The translations under genes were made by a program, and so were the position numbers. DNA of 64,000 bases from the NCBI GenBank assembly GCA_963786195.1, contig CAWAYH010000002.1:434001-498000 (forward strand). The letters are read 5' to 3'. Positions 15,781 to 26,789 of this stretch are shown here, one piece after another; position 1 is the first letter of the stretch; each line of letters starts with the position of its first letter. The stretch comes from CAWAYH01 sp963786195 (GTDB taxonomy: Bacteria; Acidobacteriota; Vicinamibacteria; Vicinamibacterales; 2-12-FULL-66-21). A model generated the notes under the pieces. The model made no database searches, was not told the DNA's origin, and saw nothing but the letters and a program-made list of their open reading frames with translations.

Positions 15781-18413
15781 ATGCGGCTGCCGCTCTTCAC
15801 CTTTGCGCTGGCGTCGACGCTCCTTTTCCAATCGAGCGTCCAGCTGCCGTATCGGAACGCAAAGTTGCCGACGGCCGAGCGTGTCAAAGACCTGCTGGGC
15901 AGGATGACGCTCGAAGAGAAGTTCTGGCAGCTGTTCATGATCCCGGGCGACCTCGACGACCCCTCGCACGACTACTCGCACGGCGTGTTCGGGCTCCAGA
16001 TCTCGGTCCGCGCCGGTGGAATTCAGCGACGCATCCCGTGCCGCCCGCGCGCACGCGGAGCGCATCAACGCCATTCAACGCTACTTCGTCGAGCAGACGC
16101 GGCTCGGCATCCCGATCATCCCCTTCGAAGAGGCCGTTCATGGCCTCGCCCAAGAAGGCGCGACGATGTTTCCGCAGGCGATCGCGCTGGCGGCGACCTG
16201 GGACGTGCCGCTGGTATCGCGCGTGTTCGACGCGCGATCGCGCGTGAGACGAGGAGCCGCGGTATCCGCCAGGTGCTGTCGCCCGTAATCAACATTGCAG
16301 ACGACGTGCGGTGGGGAAGGGTCGAGGAGACCTACGGCGAAGATCCGTACCTCTCGACCGTGATGGGGCTCGCGTTCGTCGACGCCTTCGAAAAACAGGG
16401 CATCGTGACGACACCGAAACACTTCGTGGCCAACGTCGGGGAAGGCGGTCGGGACAGCTACCCGATCGATCACAGCGAGCGGCTGCTGATGGAGCGTTAC
16501 TTTCCGCCGTTCGAGGCCGCAATTCGGCAGGGTCGCGCCCGCTCGGTGATGACGGCGTACAACTCGGTGGACGGCGCACCGGCGACGCAGAACCGTCGCC
16601 TGCTGACCGATGTGCTCAAGCGCGACTGGGGCTTCGAGGGCTTCGTGATTTCCGACGCCGCGGCGACGGGCGGCGCGACGGTCCTGCACATGACGGAACC
16701 GAACACGCCAATCGCCGCCCAGCACGCGTTCGAGGCCGGACTCGATGTCGTTTTCCAGTCGTCCTGGCCGCAGTACCGGCCGTACTGGGATGCGTTTCAA
16801 CGCGGCCTGATACCGCAACCGATGTCGACGCGGCCGTCGCGCGCGTGCTACGAGTGAAGTTCGACCTCGGTCTGTTCGAGCAGCCGTACGTGGATCCCGA
16901 AGCCACCGCGACGCGTGAGCGGTGACGGCATCCACACGCGCTGGCGCGCGACGCGGCGCGCACGTCGATCGTGCTGCTCAAGAACGGGCAGCCCGCTGCC
17001 GCTGCAAGGGCGACTACGTCGATCGCCGTGATTGGCACTGATGCCGAGGAGGCGCGTCTGGGTGGCTACAGCGGCCCCGGCATCCAGAAGTGTCGATTCT
17101 CGAGGGCTACGCCGAGATGGGCTCGTCTTCGCGTGTCCACTATGCCCCGGGTCCGGGCCGCGTCACCCGAGTTCGTGGTCGATCCCGTCCGAGCACCTGT
17201 CCAGGCGTCGAACGGCGCCGAGTCGCCCGGCCTCACCGGCGAGTACTTCGACAACAACCGCCTCGAGGGCCAGCCACGCATCGTCCGTACCGACCGCGGA
17301 TGGACTTCGGCTGGACACTCAACTCGCCGGGCCGCGGAATTCCCTTCGACTGGTACTCGGTGCGCTGGACGGGTTCGCTCACTGCGCCGCCGGACGGGCG
17401 TGAGACGCATCGGCATCGAAGGCAACGATGGCTACCGGCTCTGGCTGGACGGCCGGCTCGTGATCGACAACTGGAGAAAGCAGTCGTTCGGGACGCGCAC
17501 CGCCGATGTCACGCTGAAACCGGGCGCACACACGATATTCGATTCGAGTATTTCGAGAGCACGGGCAACGCGCGAGTCAGGCTGGTCTGGGATGCGGGTG
17601 TGACAGACGACGGCGGCGGCGAAGATCAGACGAGGCCGTGGCGATCGCAGGGACTCGAGGTGGCGGTGGTGGTCGCGGGCATCGAGGAAGGCGAGTTTCG
17701 CGATCGGGCGTTTCTCAAGCTGCCCGGTCATCAGGAGGAGCTGATCCGCGAGGTGGCCGCCACCGGCAAGCGCATAGTGGTCGTGATTGATCGGTGGCAG
17801 CGCGATCACGATGTCGCGCTGGATCGATCGAGTCGATGCCGTGATGCAGGCCTGGTATCCGGGCGAGATGGGCGGCACCGCCGTGGCCGACGTGCTGTTC
17901 GGCGACCACAATCCTGCGGGCCGGCTGCCCGTGACGTTTCCCATGACCGAAGGCCAGCTGCCGCTCTTCTACAACCACAAACCTACCGGCCGTGGTGACG
18001 ACTATCTGGACCTGACGGGCCATCCGCTGTTTCCCTTCGGCTTCGGGCTCAGCTACACGACGTTCGAGTATTCAGGGCTTGCGCATCGAACCGGCCGAAA
18101 TCGACGCGATCCGGCACCGCCACCGTGCGGTGCGCGTGCACAATACGGGCACCCGCGCGGGCGACGAGGTCGCCCAGCTCTACGTCCGCGACGTGCTCGC
18201 GTCCGTCGCGCGGCCGATCATGGAATTGAAAGGCTTCGAACGCGTCAGCCTGCAGCCCAGCGAAGAAAGCGAGGTCGTCTTCACGCTGCGGCTGAGCATC
18301 TGCTCATGCTCGATCGAAATCTGCGCTGGATCGTCGAGCCCGGCACGTTTCGCGTCATGGTGGGCAGCTCGTCGAAGGACATACGGCTGCGCGGGGAGCT
18401 GACGGTCCGGTGA
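15781..18413 (+). CDS. GH3 β-glucosidase/β-xylosidase-type hydrolase with PA14 domain, multiply frameshifted
   Basis: About 877 residues spread over all three frames. A signal peptide is followed by RVKDLLGRMTLEEKFWQLFM, then PIIPFEEAVHGLAQEGATMF, IADDVRWGRVEETYGEDPYL and KHFVANVGEGG: the GH3 N-terminal barrel. The nucleophile region reads RDWGFEGFVISDAAATGG. The C-terminal domain starts ARDAARTSIVLLKNGQPAAA; a PA14-type insert follows (LTGEYFDNNRLEGQP; IEGNDGYRLWLDGRLVIDNW). After removing one G at 17789 it gives VIIGGSAITMSRWIDRVDAV, then AWYPGEMGGTAVADVLFGDH, then a fibronectin-III-like end. At least ten indels break it. It would release terminal β-linked glucose or xylose in the periplasm. 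The TGA overlaps the ATG of the methyltransferase. Confidence 0.85.
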
Positions 18414-18973
18414 TGGCCAGCCGCTGGTCGAGCGCTTACGATTCGTTCGCGGGCCAGGGATACTTCGACCGCGTGCACGAAGCCATGCTGGACTCGCTCG
18501 CGGCGGACGCCACGAAGCCTGCCTCGGTGCTCGACGTGGGATGCGGGACCGGCCGGTTGCTGCGGCGTGCGCGTCTGCGGTGGCCGCAGGCGGAACTGAT
18601 CGGTATCGATCCCGACGAGGGAATGATCGAGATCGCCCGCGAGGCCGTGCCGGCTGCGGCGTTGCACCTGGCATCCGCCGAATCGATGCCGCTCGCGGAT
18701 TCGTCCGTGGACCTGGTGCTCTGCGCAGTGTCGATGCACCATTGGAGTGATTCCGGCGCGGGCCTGCGCGAGGTCGCGAGGGTCCTGCGTCCCGGCGGGC
18801 GCTTCTGCTTCGCCGACTGGGTGATGACCGACTGGCTCACGAAGCTCCTGTGCGCGGGCGCGAAGACGCCGGAGAGCCTGAAGGAGCGGTTCATCCGGAC
18901 GGATCTGCAGGTCGTGACACAACGCCCGATGGTGTCGCGGTCGTTGTACGTGACAATCGGAGTCAGGAAATGA
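18413..18973 (+). CDS. Class I SAM-dependent methyltransferase
   Basis: Intact, 186 residues. SVLDVGCGTGRLLRRA (motif I), ELIGIDPDEGMIEIARE (motif post I), DLVLCAVSMHHWSD (motif II) and EVARVLRPGGRFCFADWVMT (motif III) define a Methyltransf_11-type fold. The C-terminal SLYVTIGVRK ends the sheet. Substrate unknown; similar short proteins act on small molecules. The ATG at 18413 overlaps the GH3 stop (TGATG) and its own TGA overlaps the GH29 ATG (ATGA), so the three genes form a tight operon. Confidence 0.85.
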   Translation: MASRWSSAYDSFAGQGYFDRVHEAMLDSLAADATKPASVLDVGCGTGRLLRRARLRWPQAELIGIDPDEGMIEIAREAVPAAALHLASAESMPLADSSVDLVLCAVSMHHWSDSGAGLREVARVLRPGGRFCFADWVMTDWLTKLLCAGAKTPESLKERFIRTDLQVVTQRPMVSRSLYVTIGVRK

Positions 18974-20341
18974 CCGCGCTCGATCGACGCGCCTTCGTCA
19001 AGATCGGATCGGCGGCGCTTGCCGGCAGCCTGGTCGCTGCTCGCGTGCGTGGCGCCCAGCCATCCGATCGCCCGCGGCCGTCTGCCGCGCAGCTCGCATG
19101 GCAACGTGACGAGCTCGCGATGTTCCTCCACTTCGGCGTCAACACGTTCACCGATCGTGAGTGGGGCGACGGCAAGGAGGATCCGGCGATCTTCGCGCCA
19201 TCGCGGCTCGATGCCCGCGCAGTGGGCGCGCGCGGCTCGCAGCGCCGGATTCCGCGCGATGATCCTCACTGCGAAGCATCACGACGGCTTCTGCCTCTGG
19301 CCGACAAAGACGACGACCCACAGTGTGGCGCGGAGCCCATGGCGCGGCGGTCAGGGTGATGTCGTTCGCGAGTTCGTGGATGCATGCCGCGCGGAAGGGC
19401 TCAGGCCCGGACTCTATCTCTCGCCGTGGGACCGGAACAACCCGGCATACGGCGACTCGCCGCGCTACAACGATCTCTATTGCGATCAACTGACGGAACT
19501 GCTGACGCGCTACGGTCCGCTCGCCGAGGTCTGGTTCGACGGCGCCAACGGAGAAGGTCCCAACGGCAAGCGGCAGGTCTACGACTGGCCCCGCGTGTGG
19601 GGACTCGTCCGGAAGCTGCAGCCGGACGCGGTGATGTTCTCGGATGCGGGTCCGGACGTACGGTGGTGCGGCAACGAGACGGGTTCGGCAGGCGATCCGA
19701 ACTGGTCGACGGTCGATCCGGCTGCTGTCACGTATCCCGGAGCCTCAGGCCCAGGCGTCACCGACGCGCTTCAGCACGGCCATCCGAATGGCTCCATCTG
19801 GCGGCCCGCCGAAGCCGACACGTCCATTCGTCCGGGCTGGTTCTACCATCCCGCCGAAGACAATCGCGTGCGCACGGTCGATCAGCTCGTCGATCTCTAC
19901 CAGCGCTCCGTCGGCCGGAACTCCAAGCTGCTGCTCAACGTGCCGCCCACGCGCGACGGGACGCTGCACGACGTCGACGTCGCGCGGCTGCGTGGATTCC
20001 ACGAGAAGCTGCGCGCGCTGTTCGCGACGGATCTCGCGGCAGACACGCGGTTGACGTGGCAGCCGACCGCCGGCACGGCCACCGGTGAGGTCGATCTCGG
20101 CAGACCGGTCAGGATCGGTTGCGCCCGCCTGGAGGAGGACATCACGCAGGGCCAGATGGTGTCGCGCTATGTCCTCCACGGAACGGAGGAGACGTCGTGG
20201 CGTATTCTTTCAAGAGGGACGACGATCGGCTACGCGCGGATCGACCGGTTCGATCCGGTGACGGTCCGGCGCGTGCGGCTCGTCGTCGAGGCCGCCGTCG
20301 CTCCACCTGAGCCGATCGCGATCAAGCTCTTCGCCGCGTAG
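18970..20341 (+). CDS. GH29-type α-L-fucosidase, Tat-exported, one frameshift
   Basis: About 457 residues. MTALDRRAFVKIGSAALAGS is a twin-arginine signal. FLHFGVNTFTDREWGDGKED then a shift near 19230 leads into FRAMILTAKHHDGFCLWPTK, then GLRPGLYLSPWDRNNPAYGD, and AEVWFDGANGEGPNGK, which carries the expected nucleophile Asp. The C-terminal 110 residues look like a discoidin/β-sandwich module (VDLGRPVRIGCARLEEDITQ). These motifs match GH29 enzymes of the group seen in acidobacteria and Bacteroidota. It should release α-linked fucose from glycans in the periplasm. Removing one base near 19226 restores the frame. Confidence 0.85.
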
Positions 20342-20348
20342 CGAGCGA

Positions 20349-20354
20349 TATAAT
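20349..20354 (+). promoter_or_regulatory. TATAAT -10 box upstream of kinase
   Basis: TATAAT ends 14 nt before the ATG at 20369. It lies 8 bp after the GH29 stop, so the kinase has its own promoter. Confidence 0.5.
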
Positions 20355-20368
20355 CCGCCCGTGGCCGC

Positions 20369-22158
20369 ATGACGGCTGGATCGGCACGCGCCTCGGCCCT
20401 TACGAAATCGTTGCGCCCATCGGCGCCGGCGGCATGGGCGAAGTCTACAAGGCCCACGACTCGCGGCTCGGCCGCGACGTCGCCATCAAAGTGCTGCCCG
20501 CGCACGCTCGCCGACGATCCCGACGCCCTGGCGCGATTCGAACGCGAAGCGCGCGCGGTCGCGGCGATCAACCATCCGAACATCCTCGCGCTCCACGACA
20601 TCGGCAGCGACAACGGCATCGCCCATGCCGTGATGGAGCTGCTGGAAGGCGAGACGCTGCGGAAGCGGCTCGACAGCGGCCGCCGCCGCCGCGCAAGGCG
20701 CTCGAGTGGGCGGTGCAGCTCGCGCTGGGCCTGGCGGCGGCACACGATCGCGGCATCGTGCATCGCGATCTGAAACCCGAGAACGTGTTTCTGACCCGCG
20801 ACGGCCGCATCAAGATCCTCGACTTCGGCGTGGCGCGGCCGCGAGCCGCGCTGGGGTGAGGACGGCAATCTGATCACGACGACGACCGAGCCCGGCGTGT
20901 TCGTCGGCACGCCGGCGTACGCATCGCCGGAGCAGGTGCTCGGTGAACCGGCGACGCCGCGCTCCGATCTGTTCGCGTTCGGCGTCGTGCTGTACGAGCT
21001 GCTGACAGGCACCCACCCGTTCCGGCGCGAGACGGTGGCCGACACGATGACGGCGATCCTGCGCGACGATCCGCCGCCGCTCGACGGGCAGCCGTCGCAG
21101 GGCGTGCCGGCGGCCGCCCTTCGCGTGATCGAGCACTGCCTGGAGAAGCAGCCATCCGAGCGCCCGTCGTCGGCGCGCGATGTCGCGATGTTTCTCGATG
21201 CCGCCGCGGCACGACACCGTGACGTCGGCGCCCGGCGGCGTGCCATCTCGGAACGTCCGCGCGTCGGCCCGCCGGTGCGAGCTCAGGGTCCTGGCCGTCT
21301 CATGCGGTCTGCTCCTGGCCGTCGTGGCGACGACATGGGGCTACGTGCAACGTGATGGCGGATCGCGCGGTGAACGCGGCGCTCGCGAACGATCTCGCGC
21401 GGGCCAGGCGTTGGTCACCCACGTCCACACCGGGCGGCTCGAACGCCTGCAACTCACGGCGCGCCTTCTGGCGTCGTTTCCCGGAGCTGAAGGCGCTCTT
21501 CGCGCGAACCGATGCCGCGACGATTCGCGATTTTCTGCTCACCTACCAGCAGCAGAATCCCGGCACGCCGCTGCTCGTGGCGCTCGGGCCGTCTGGCACC
21601 GTGCTCGGCCGCACCGACACGACCGAGATCATGACCTCCGATGCTGACGAGTGGCTGAAGGCCGTGGCGAAAGCACGGCGAGCCCACGATCGTGTTCGTC
21701 GGCGGCCGTCCGTATCACGCCGCGAGCGCGCTGCGACGCCGGCGGAAAGCTGTTCGGATACGTCGTCGCCGCCGCCCCGTCGATTCGGAGTTCGCGCACG
21801 CGATCGAGGAAGTCACGGGCGACGAGACGATCCTCCTGTCGAGCAAGGCGGTGCTGGCGTCGACGCTTCCGGGGAGTGCGCCGTGGAAATCACTCGAGGA
21901 CTGGCGGCCGCAGGGCGGGCGTACCGACCGGGCGATGACCGTTGCGATCGGCGCGCGGCGCTTCGCCGCACGTGAGGTGCCGCTCGTGCAGGAGCCGGCC
22001 GTGTCCGCGATCGTCGCCAGGTCGCGCGACGACGCGCTCGAGCCATTCAGGCGGATTCAGAACGGCCTCATCGTGATCGGAGTGATCGCCGCGTCGCGGC
22101 CGTGCTCGCCAGCGCCTGGCTGTCGAAGCAGATTCGGCAGTCGATCAGGGGTGGGTAG
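20369..22158 (+). CDS. Transmembrane Ser/Thr protein kinase with extracytoplasmic sensor domain, multiply frameshifted
   Basis: Joined frames give LGPYEIVAPIGAGGMGEVYK, AHDSRLGRDVAIKVLP, MELLEGETLRKRLDSG, GIVHRDLKPENVFLTRDGRI with KILDFGVA, and GTPAYASPEQVLGEPATPRS, a complete Hanks-type kinase of about 280 residues. After a linker there is a membrane helix (VSCGLLLAVVATTWGYVQ), a sensor region of about 220 residues (LQLTARLLASFPELK; ARTDAATIRDFLLTYQQQNP; EFAHAIEEVTGDETILLSSK) and a second helix (GLIVIGVIAA) near the end. This resembles kinases with a periplasmic Cache-like sensor. The start frame also needs one base after ATGACG. About eight indels. Its stop is at 22156-22158. Confidence 0.8.
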
Positions 22159-22166
22159 ACACACGT

Positions 22167-22188
22167 GAGCGGTGCACGTGCACCGCTC
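22167..22188. terminator. Perfect 22-bp palindrome between convergent genes
   Basis: GAGCGGTGCAC followed directly by its reverse complement, between the stops of the kinase (22158) and the cupredoxin (22209). No T-tract follows on either strand, so termination is only possible, not shown. The core is related to the GGTGCAC repeats at 32725 and 58901-59714. Confidence 0.45.
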
Positions 22189-22208
22189 TAGGCGTCAGCC
22201 CGTTCAGC

Positions 22209-22871
22209 TCACCGCTTGTAGGCCGCGGCCGGATAGTCCTGGCCGAACTTGTTCTTGTGCCGCGCGTCGACCCACTGGACTCGTCGAGCGTCAGCGCCGG
22301 CGGCGTCGACGGTGCCCGCCGTGGCGACGACTTCACCCGACACTGGCGACGCGCGGTCTGAGAGCGCGGTGAGCCGGTAACGGCCCGGGCGGCAGATCGA
22401 GGACGAACCGGCCGTCGGGTCCAGGCGTCGCGACGTACGGTGTCGCCACGACCAGGATGAGCGCGGTCATCTGCGGATGGATGTTGCAGAAGACCCGATA
22501 TTCGCCGGCCTGGGCGAACGTCTGCGATCGTGAAGCGCCGGCCCGGTACAGGCCGAGGTCGAACGGCTGTGGCCCCGACAGCGAGAACACGTTGTGAAAG
22601 ATCGTGTCCTCGTTGGGGAACTCGACGGTCGATCCAACCGGAATCGCCAGGATCCGTGGACGGAACGTCTTGTCCTTCTGCGTGAGCGTCACCGTCGCCG
22701 GTTTCTGCGTCGCGGCGCGATCGATCGGCTCCGCATAGACGATGGCGGACGAGGCGGGCGTGCCGGGGCGGGTGAGCGTCCGGATCGAGCCGTGACCGGC
22801 CCGGCGCCGCAGAGATCGGGCGCGAACGCACCCGCGAGAGTCGTCAGCAGAGTAATTGCAATCAGCCGCAT
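22209..22871 (-). CDS. Plastocyanin-like (cupredoxin) exported protein, frameshifted
   Basis: About 220 residues. MRLIAITLLTTLAGAFAPDL is a signal peptide; a shift near 22800 leads to SSAIVYAEPIDRAATQKPAT then VTLTQKDKTFRPRILAIPVG. The type-1 copper ligands are visible: His in TIFHNVFSLS, then Cys, His and Met in FCNIHPQM. After a second shift near 22350 the C-terminus ends WVDARHKNKFGQDYPAAAYK. A periplasmic electron carrier or copper-binding protein. It follows the outer-membrane protein gene's stop with a 2-bp gap, so the pair is one operon. Confidence 0.75.
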
Positions 22872-22873
22872 GA

Positions 22874-24194
22874 TCAGAACTTGTACGCGAACACCCAGTC
22901 GAAATGATGATTGCGGTTCTCCGCCGCGACACGCGGCGTCGTGACGAGCCGTCGATACTCGAATGATGTGTCGATCTCGGGCGTGATCGCAAAGATCACG
23001 CTGCCGTAGATGCTCTGGTTGCGGCGCCGCGACACGATCGAGCGCGCCGCGCCGCGGATTTCGTCGACACCGCCACCCGCCTGAATCGACACGCGCGCGT
23101 TCGGCTTCAGCTGCAGCTCCGCCCAGCCGCCCGCCGTGCGCGCGTCGAGACCGAGCGCGCCGCCGAACGCGTCGATGTTGTCGCCCGCGAAGATCTCGCC
23201 GGCCACGCCGATCCAGTCGCGACGCAGCGCGAAATCGAGGGCGCTCGCCCAGCTGTCGGCGAGCGTGGTTGCGCGGCGCTCCCATCCGTAGTGCCCGGAG
23301 ACGCCGACGTCCACCAGGCGCCTGGCGGCCGGCTCGTCGCTCGCGTAGGCGACCCGCGCCTGGATGGCCGGCCGCTGCGAACGCTCACCGCCGAGCGCGG
23401 GCGGGACGAACCGATAGTCCTCGCCGACCAGGTCGCCGCCGATCGGCGCGACGATCCCGCCGGACGCGCGGAGCCGCGAAGTCATCGCGCGTTCGAATCG
23501 CACCTGCGGCGCGCGCAGGTAGAGGTTGCCCGATCGGAAGAGGAGCGGGAACGCGAACGCGGCGAGTGACGTGGGATCGCGCGGCGCGAGCAGCACGTGA
23601 TCCTGGCCGATTTCGGCCGCGTTCTTCTCGCCGTCCAGCCTCGCAAACGCGACGAGCAGGCGTGGAAGGCCCATGACCTGCCCGGTCTGGAAGCCGGGGA
23701 TGCCGCCGAAGAAGTCCATCGCGACGACTGCGCTCGTCCGCACGCTGCCGAGCGTCGGTCCGTCGGCGGTGAAACCGAGGCGCGTCTGCCTCAGCGTTGC
23801 GCTGAACGTTCCGCTGTGGCCGTCGGCCGGCGTCGCATTCGCCAGGTTCGGATTCTCGAGCCAGTTGGCGGTCCCGGAGTTCGCGAAGACGTTCGCGTGG
23901 ACGGTGCCGAAGAGCTTCACCGGGAAGCGCGAGGTCGACTCGACCTTCGACTGGGCGAGCTCGGCCACTTGTGTCTGCAGCATCTCCACGGCCGCGGGTG
24001 GTTGAGCCGCGGCAGGAACGTCACGCGCCGTCTTGAGCGCCGCGAGCTCGGTGCGCAGCTGCTGCAATCTCGCCGCGCAGCGCCGCCAGCTCCTGCCGGA
24101 TGCCGGCGACGTCTTCCTGCGCGGACGCCGCACGAGCCGTCGTCACGAGAAGTACGAACAGAATCACGGAAACACGGGCAAAACTGATCCGCAT
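22874..24194 (-). CDS. Outer-membrane β-barrel (porin-like) protein with coiled-coil N-terminus, one frameshift
   Basis: The signal MRISFARVSVILFVLLVTTA ends at ASA-Q; then EDVAGIRQELAALRGEI breaks near 24070 and continues LQQLRTELAALKTARD as a heptad coiled coil. The remaining 370 residues alternate polar and aromatic residues: KLFGTVHANVFANSGTANWL, ARLDGEKNAAEIGQDHVLLA, and the terminal FDWVFAYKF, a classic outer-membrane end. GAGG precedes the ATG at 24194; a GTG at 24209 is an alternative. It is the first gene of a pair with the cupredoxin. The transported substrate is unknown. Confidence 0.75.
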
Positions 24195-24205
24195 TGGATA
24201 GATCC

Positions 24206-24227
24206 TCACAAATTCGCAGATTTGTGA
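24206..24227. promoter_or_regulatory. Inverted repeat at 5' end of outer-membrane protein gene
   Basis: TCACAAAT-6 nt-ATTTGTGA, perfect 8-bp arms, ending 12 bp upstream of the ATG at 24194. It overlaps the ribosome site region, so it could be an operator or an mRNA hairpin. Confidence 0.4.
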
Positions 24228-24249
24228 TGGTACGTCGAAAACGAGCTCT

Positions 24250-24282
24250 GCTGAGGGTGCTGAAGGTGCTGAGGGTGCTGAG
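24250..24282. repeat. GTGCTGAAG/GGTGCTGAG tandem repeat
   Basis: Just under four 9-bp units of GCTGAGGGT/GCTGAAGGT between the outer-membrane protein and GH20 genes. The same unit is repeated at 31575-31626 and, inverted, at 31682-31719. Confidence 0.7.
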
Positions 24283-24374
24283 ACTTCACCACTTCAAGTC
24301 AACGATGAAAGCCGCGCGACCGAACATCCCTCGACGATCTGTCCGTTGAGCTTGCCGTGCTACCATCCGTCGCC

Positions 24375-26039
24375 ATGCGACGCTCCCGCCTCCACGCCGC
24401 CGTGCTGGCTCTGACATTCGTGATGGTTCCTGGTGCCGCCATGCTGCGCGCCGAACAGGCTCCGACGGCCATCTCTGTCGTCCCGCTCCCCACGAAGCTC
24501 ACTGCCCGGCACGGGGCGTTCGCGCTGCGCGCGACGACGCCGATCGTCGCGGATGCGGCGCTGCGGGCGCGCGGCCGGCAACTGGCGTCGATGCTCGGGC
24601 CGGCGACGGGATTCGATCTGCCGGTCGTCGTCGCCGCCGCGGCGGCGCGCCGCACATCGCGCTGCGGCAGAGCGCGACGCTCGCGAAGACGCTCGGGTCC
24701 GAGGGGTATCAGCTGTCGGTGACACCGGCGGCCGTGACGATCCGCGCGGCCTCGCCGGCGGGCGCGTTCTACGCGATGCAGACGCTGCGGCAGCTCCTGC
24801 CGCCGGCGATCTTCCGCGAGGGCACCGTCGAGCGGGCAGCGCTGGGAGATTCCGGCGGTCACGATCGAAGACATGCCGCGGTTCGCCTGGCGCGGCGCCC
24901 ACCTCGACGTCGCGCGCCATTTCCAGCCGAAGGAGTTCGTCAAGAAGTACATCGACCTGCTCGCGCTCCACAAGATGAACCGCTTCCACTGGCATCTCAC
25001 CGACGACCAGGGCTGGCGGATCGAGATCAAGCAGCTATCCGAAGCTCACCGAGATCGCCGGGTGGCGGAAGGAGACGCTCATCGGCCACGAGCCGCGGCG
25101 ACATCAGCGGCGCGCAGTTCGACGGCAAGCGGCACGGCGGGTTCTACACGCAGGACGACATCCGCGAGATCGTGGCGTACGCGGCGGAGCGCTTCATCAC
25201 CGTCGATCCCGGAGATCGAGATGCCCGGCCACTCGCAGGCGGTCGATCGCGGCGTATCCGGAGCTGGGCGGCACCGACCGAGCCCGTCGAGCCGCGGCGC
25301 AACTGGGGCGTCTCGCCGTACCTGCTCAACGCGCGACCCGTCGACGATCGCGTTCATGCAGAACGTGCTCGCCGAAGTGCTCGAGCTGTTCCCGGGCCCG
25401 TGGATCCACATCGGCGGCGACGAGGCGGTGAAGACCCAGTGGCGCGCCAGCGCGCGAGATCCAGGCGCGCATCAAGGAGCTGGCGCTGAAGGACGAGGAC
25501 GCGCTGCAGAGCTGGTTCATCCGGCAGATGGACACGTTCCTGACGTCGAAGAAGCCGGCGGCTGATCGGCTGGGACGAGATCCTCGAGGGCGGGCTCGCG
25601 GAGAACGCGACGGTGATGGCGTGGCGCGGCGTCGAATCGACGCGGTGGCCGCCGCGCGCGAGGGCAACGACGCGGTGCTGACGCCGACGAGCCACACGTA
25701 CTTCGACTACTACCAGTCGAAGGACACCGCGCGCGAGCCGCTCGCGATCGGCGGATTCCTCCCGCTCGATCGGGTCTACACGCTGGGAGCCGATGCCCCC
25801 GGCCTCGAGCCGGCGCTGCAGAAGCACATCCTCGGCGTCCAGGCGCAGTTGTGGACGGAGTACATGCCGAACCCGAAGGCCGTCGAGTACATGGCGTACC
25901 CGCGGCTGACGGCGCTGGCGGAAGTCGCGTGGAGCGCCGCCGAGCAGCGAAAGACTTCGACGACTTCCGCACGCGCCTCGTCACGCACCTCGAGCGCCTG
26001 CGGATCCTCGATGTGAACTTCAGGCCGCTCGATGAGTGA
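24375..26039 (+). CDS. GH20 β-N-acetylhexosaminidase, multiply frameshifted
   Basis: About 552 residues over three frames. A signal peptide precedes the domain-2 β-fold (VVPLPTKLTARHGAFALRAT; AGAFYAMQTLRQLLPPAIF). The barrel gives MPRFAWRGAHLDVARHFQPK, MNRFHWHLTDDQGWRIEIK, then IPEIEMPGHSQAVIAAYPEL once single Gs at 25205 and 25245 are removed. The catalytic pair is in WIHIGGDEAVKTQWRAS. AIGWDEILEGGLAENATVMA follows after removing a G at 25564, and AQLWTEYMPNPKAVEYMAYP is near the end. Nine or more indels. It would remove terminal GlcNAc from chitin- or peptidoglycan-like oligosaccharides in the periplasm. A TACCAT box 8 nt before the ATG suggests a leaderless mRNA. Confidence 0.85.
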
Positions 26040-26777
26040 CCACGGCCTGTTGCCGAGCCGCGCTTCGTGGTGCCTCGTGATCCTGCTCGCACTGCTCGGC
26101 ATTGCGGCGGCAGTGGGTCGAGGCGTCTACGTCTCGGACTTCACAAGGCGACTCGAGACGTCGCGAAGGATGACGCTCGAGGTTCTTCATCGATCCGATG
26201 CACGTTCCGGGAGCGGCATCAGGAGTTCGAACGCTTCGACAGCCGATTCGCAGCTCACCCGCTCCTGACAGTCCTTCACGTGTGTCCCGGTGCCCTGTTT
26301 CTGGCGCTGGCACCGCTCCAGTTCGTGCCGCGCATCCGGGAACGACACGTCTCGCTGCACCGCTGGTTCGGCCGGGTCCTGATAGCGGCAGGCTTCATCA
26401 CCGCATTGTCTGGGCTGTACTTCGGCCTGCTGGTACCGTTCGGTGGCGCGGCTGAATCGATCGGCGTGGCGTTGTTTGGTGGATTATTTCTCGTGGCGCT
26501 CAGCGTGGCGTTCGTTGCGATTCGCAAGCGTCGGATAGACCGCCACCGGGAGTGGATGACTCGCGCGTTTGCGATTGCCATCGGCATCTCGACCACCCGC
26601 GTGATCGGATTCCTGTCCGATATCGCGTTCGCGCCTTTCGGCTTGCCATTGCAGGATATCTTCGTCTTCTCGATCTGGTTGGGGTGGGGGTTGACGCTGG
26701 GGACAGCGGAGGCCTGGATCAGACGTGCGCGTCGCACCCTCAGTCTGAGCCCGGAAACCGCAGCGGTTCGAGGCTGA
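26032..26777 (+). CDS. DUF2306 membrane protein, one frameshift
   Basis: About 248 residues with six likely membrane helices. N-terminus MSDHGLLPSRASWCLVILLA; after a shift near 26200 the frame reads FERFDSRFAAHPLLTVLHVC, RERHVSLHRWFGRVLIAAGF and RRIDRHREWMTRAFAIAIGI. The spaced histidines in HVSLHRWFGR and RHREWM are the DUF2306 (PF10067) signature and may bind haem or a metal. The ATG overlaps the GH20 stop by 8 bp, so the two are probably co-transcribed. Function unknown. Confidence 0.75.
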
Positions 26778-26789
26778 CACACCGATTCG

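Noticed and set aside
15781..18413. Programmed ribosomal frameshifting as the cause of broken genes
   Set aside because: Too many shifts per gene (ten or more), no slippery heptamers at the sites, and a repeated insertion context instead.
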